Source of the DNA: Roseivivax sediminis
Lineage (GTDB): Bacteria; Pseudomonadota; Alphaproteobacteria; Rhodobacterales; Rhodobacteraceae
DNA: 64,000 bases
Direction: 5' to 3'
NCBI RefSeq assembly: GCF_900112685.1
Contig: NZ_FOMS01000002.1
Span: forward strand, 372,001-436,000
Shown here in pieces: positions 63,608 to 64,000 of the stretch (positions are counted from its first letter, which is position 1; each line of letters begins with the position of its first letter). The notes under the pieces were generated by a model that was not told the origin of the DNA, made no database searches, and worked only from the letters and a program-made list of their open reading frames with translations. Position numbers and translations under genes: made by a program.

Positions 63608-64000
63608 ATGCGCGCCGTCCTCGTCTGTCTGTTTCTGTTTCTTGCCGCGCCTGCCCTCGCGCAGGACCGGTCGGTCTATGTGTGGGGCAACAGCCTCGTG
63701 CATCACCCCGAGCAAGACCGCACCAACGTGCCCTACTGGCTCGGCCGGCTGGCGGCGGCGGAGGGGCGGGGCATCGCGCTCGACGGACAATGGACCTTCC
63801 TGCGCGAGGTCGCGGAGGCCGAGATGGCACCGCAATGGGGCTTCGACGGGGTGGAAAAGGTCGGCGCGGCCGATCCGGGCGCCTACGACGCCATTGTCAT
63901 CACGCCGACGAACTTCATCCAGTACCAGTCGCCGGAGGCGGAGTACGACGGGGCGGAGGGCTCGCCGCTCTCCGTGACGCTGTCGCTTCTGGACCGGATG
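63608..64000 (+). CDS. exported protein of unknown function (3' end outside the window)
   Basis: The first 131 residues are present. A signal peptide is clear (MRAVLVCLFLFLAAPALAQ, cleavage after residue 18 or so), followed by SVYVWGNSLVHH. The GNSL segment near the N-terminus resembles block I of SGNH/GDSL-type hydrolases, and DAIVITPTNFIQY could be a later block, but this is weak. The gene starts 153 bases from the divergent FAD-oxidase gene and runs off the right edge. Confidence 0.75.
   Translation, partial: MRAVLVCLFLFLAAPALAQDRSVYVWGNSLVHHPEQDRTNVPYWLGRLAAAEGRGIALDGQWTFLREVAEAEMAPQWGFDGVEKVGAADPGAYDAIVITPTNFIQYQSPEAEYDGAEGSPLSVTLSLLDRM

Overview
The window looks like chromosomal DNA of an alphaproteobacterium of the family Rhodobacteraceae (Roseobacter group). 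The grounds are the high G+C content (67% in one carB line counted by hand), the rpmH-rnpA-yidD cluster, the family-typical forms of YidC, EnvC, CtpA, RNase R and DapD, and roseobacter-style accessory proteins. The genus cannot be fixed from the sequence alone.

Layout. (1) 1-3721: yidC with the start of a MOSC-like gene behind it, and an EAL phosphodiesterase. (2) 3783-22927: an insertion region of about 18.5 kb. A ttcA gene (tRNA 2-thiocytidine synthetase) has been cut in two: its 3' part lies at 3783-4228 and its 5' part at 22765-22927, with about 240 bp of its middle lost. Between them lie an IS3-type transposase remnant joined to another gene fragment, a 15.2 kb gene for a giant secreted RTX protein, an AT-rich stretch, a second intact and diverged ttcA, and a decayed IS5-type element. 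(3) 23024-28332: sodC, a small DUF1127-like gene, yidD, rnpA, rpmH, aspS and cfa. The usual yidD-yidC neighbourhood is therefore separated by more than 22 kb. (4) 28735-36774: carB, gpmI, envC-like, ctpA and rppH, mostly tightly packed. (5) 36877-43378: an accessory block of three regulators (LysR, TetR, HxlR), each divergent from an NAD(P)-binding oxidoreductase-type gene; the TetR and HxlR intervals carry clear palindromic operators. (6) 43619-57028: lytic transglycosylase, RNase R, GNAT and dapE (probably one operon), small proteins, a Na+/Ca2+-type exchanger, dapD, a LOG-family protein, a FlaA1-type sugar-nucleotide dehydratase and asd. Three lysine/diaminopimelate genes (asd, dapD, dapE) lie within 10 kb. 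(7) 57255-64000: small unknown genes including a divergent pair sharing a 53-residue module, a beta-carbonic anhydrase, a leucyl aminopeptidase translationally coupled to an NlpC/P60 hydrolase, an FAD-linked oxidase, and a truncated exported protein at the edge.

The most notable content is region 2. The insert destroys a housekeeping tRNA-modification gene but carries a complete, roughly 87% identical replacement next to a 5,077-residue carbohydrate-binding, sugar-dehydrogenase-like RTX protein. No type I secretion genes for that protein lie in the window. No tRNA, rRNA or CRISPR array was recognised.
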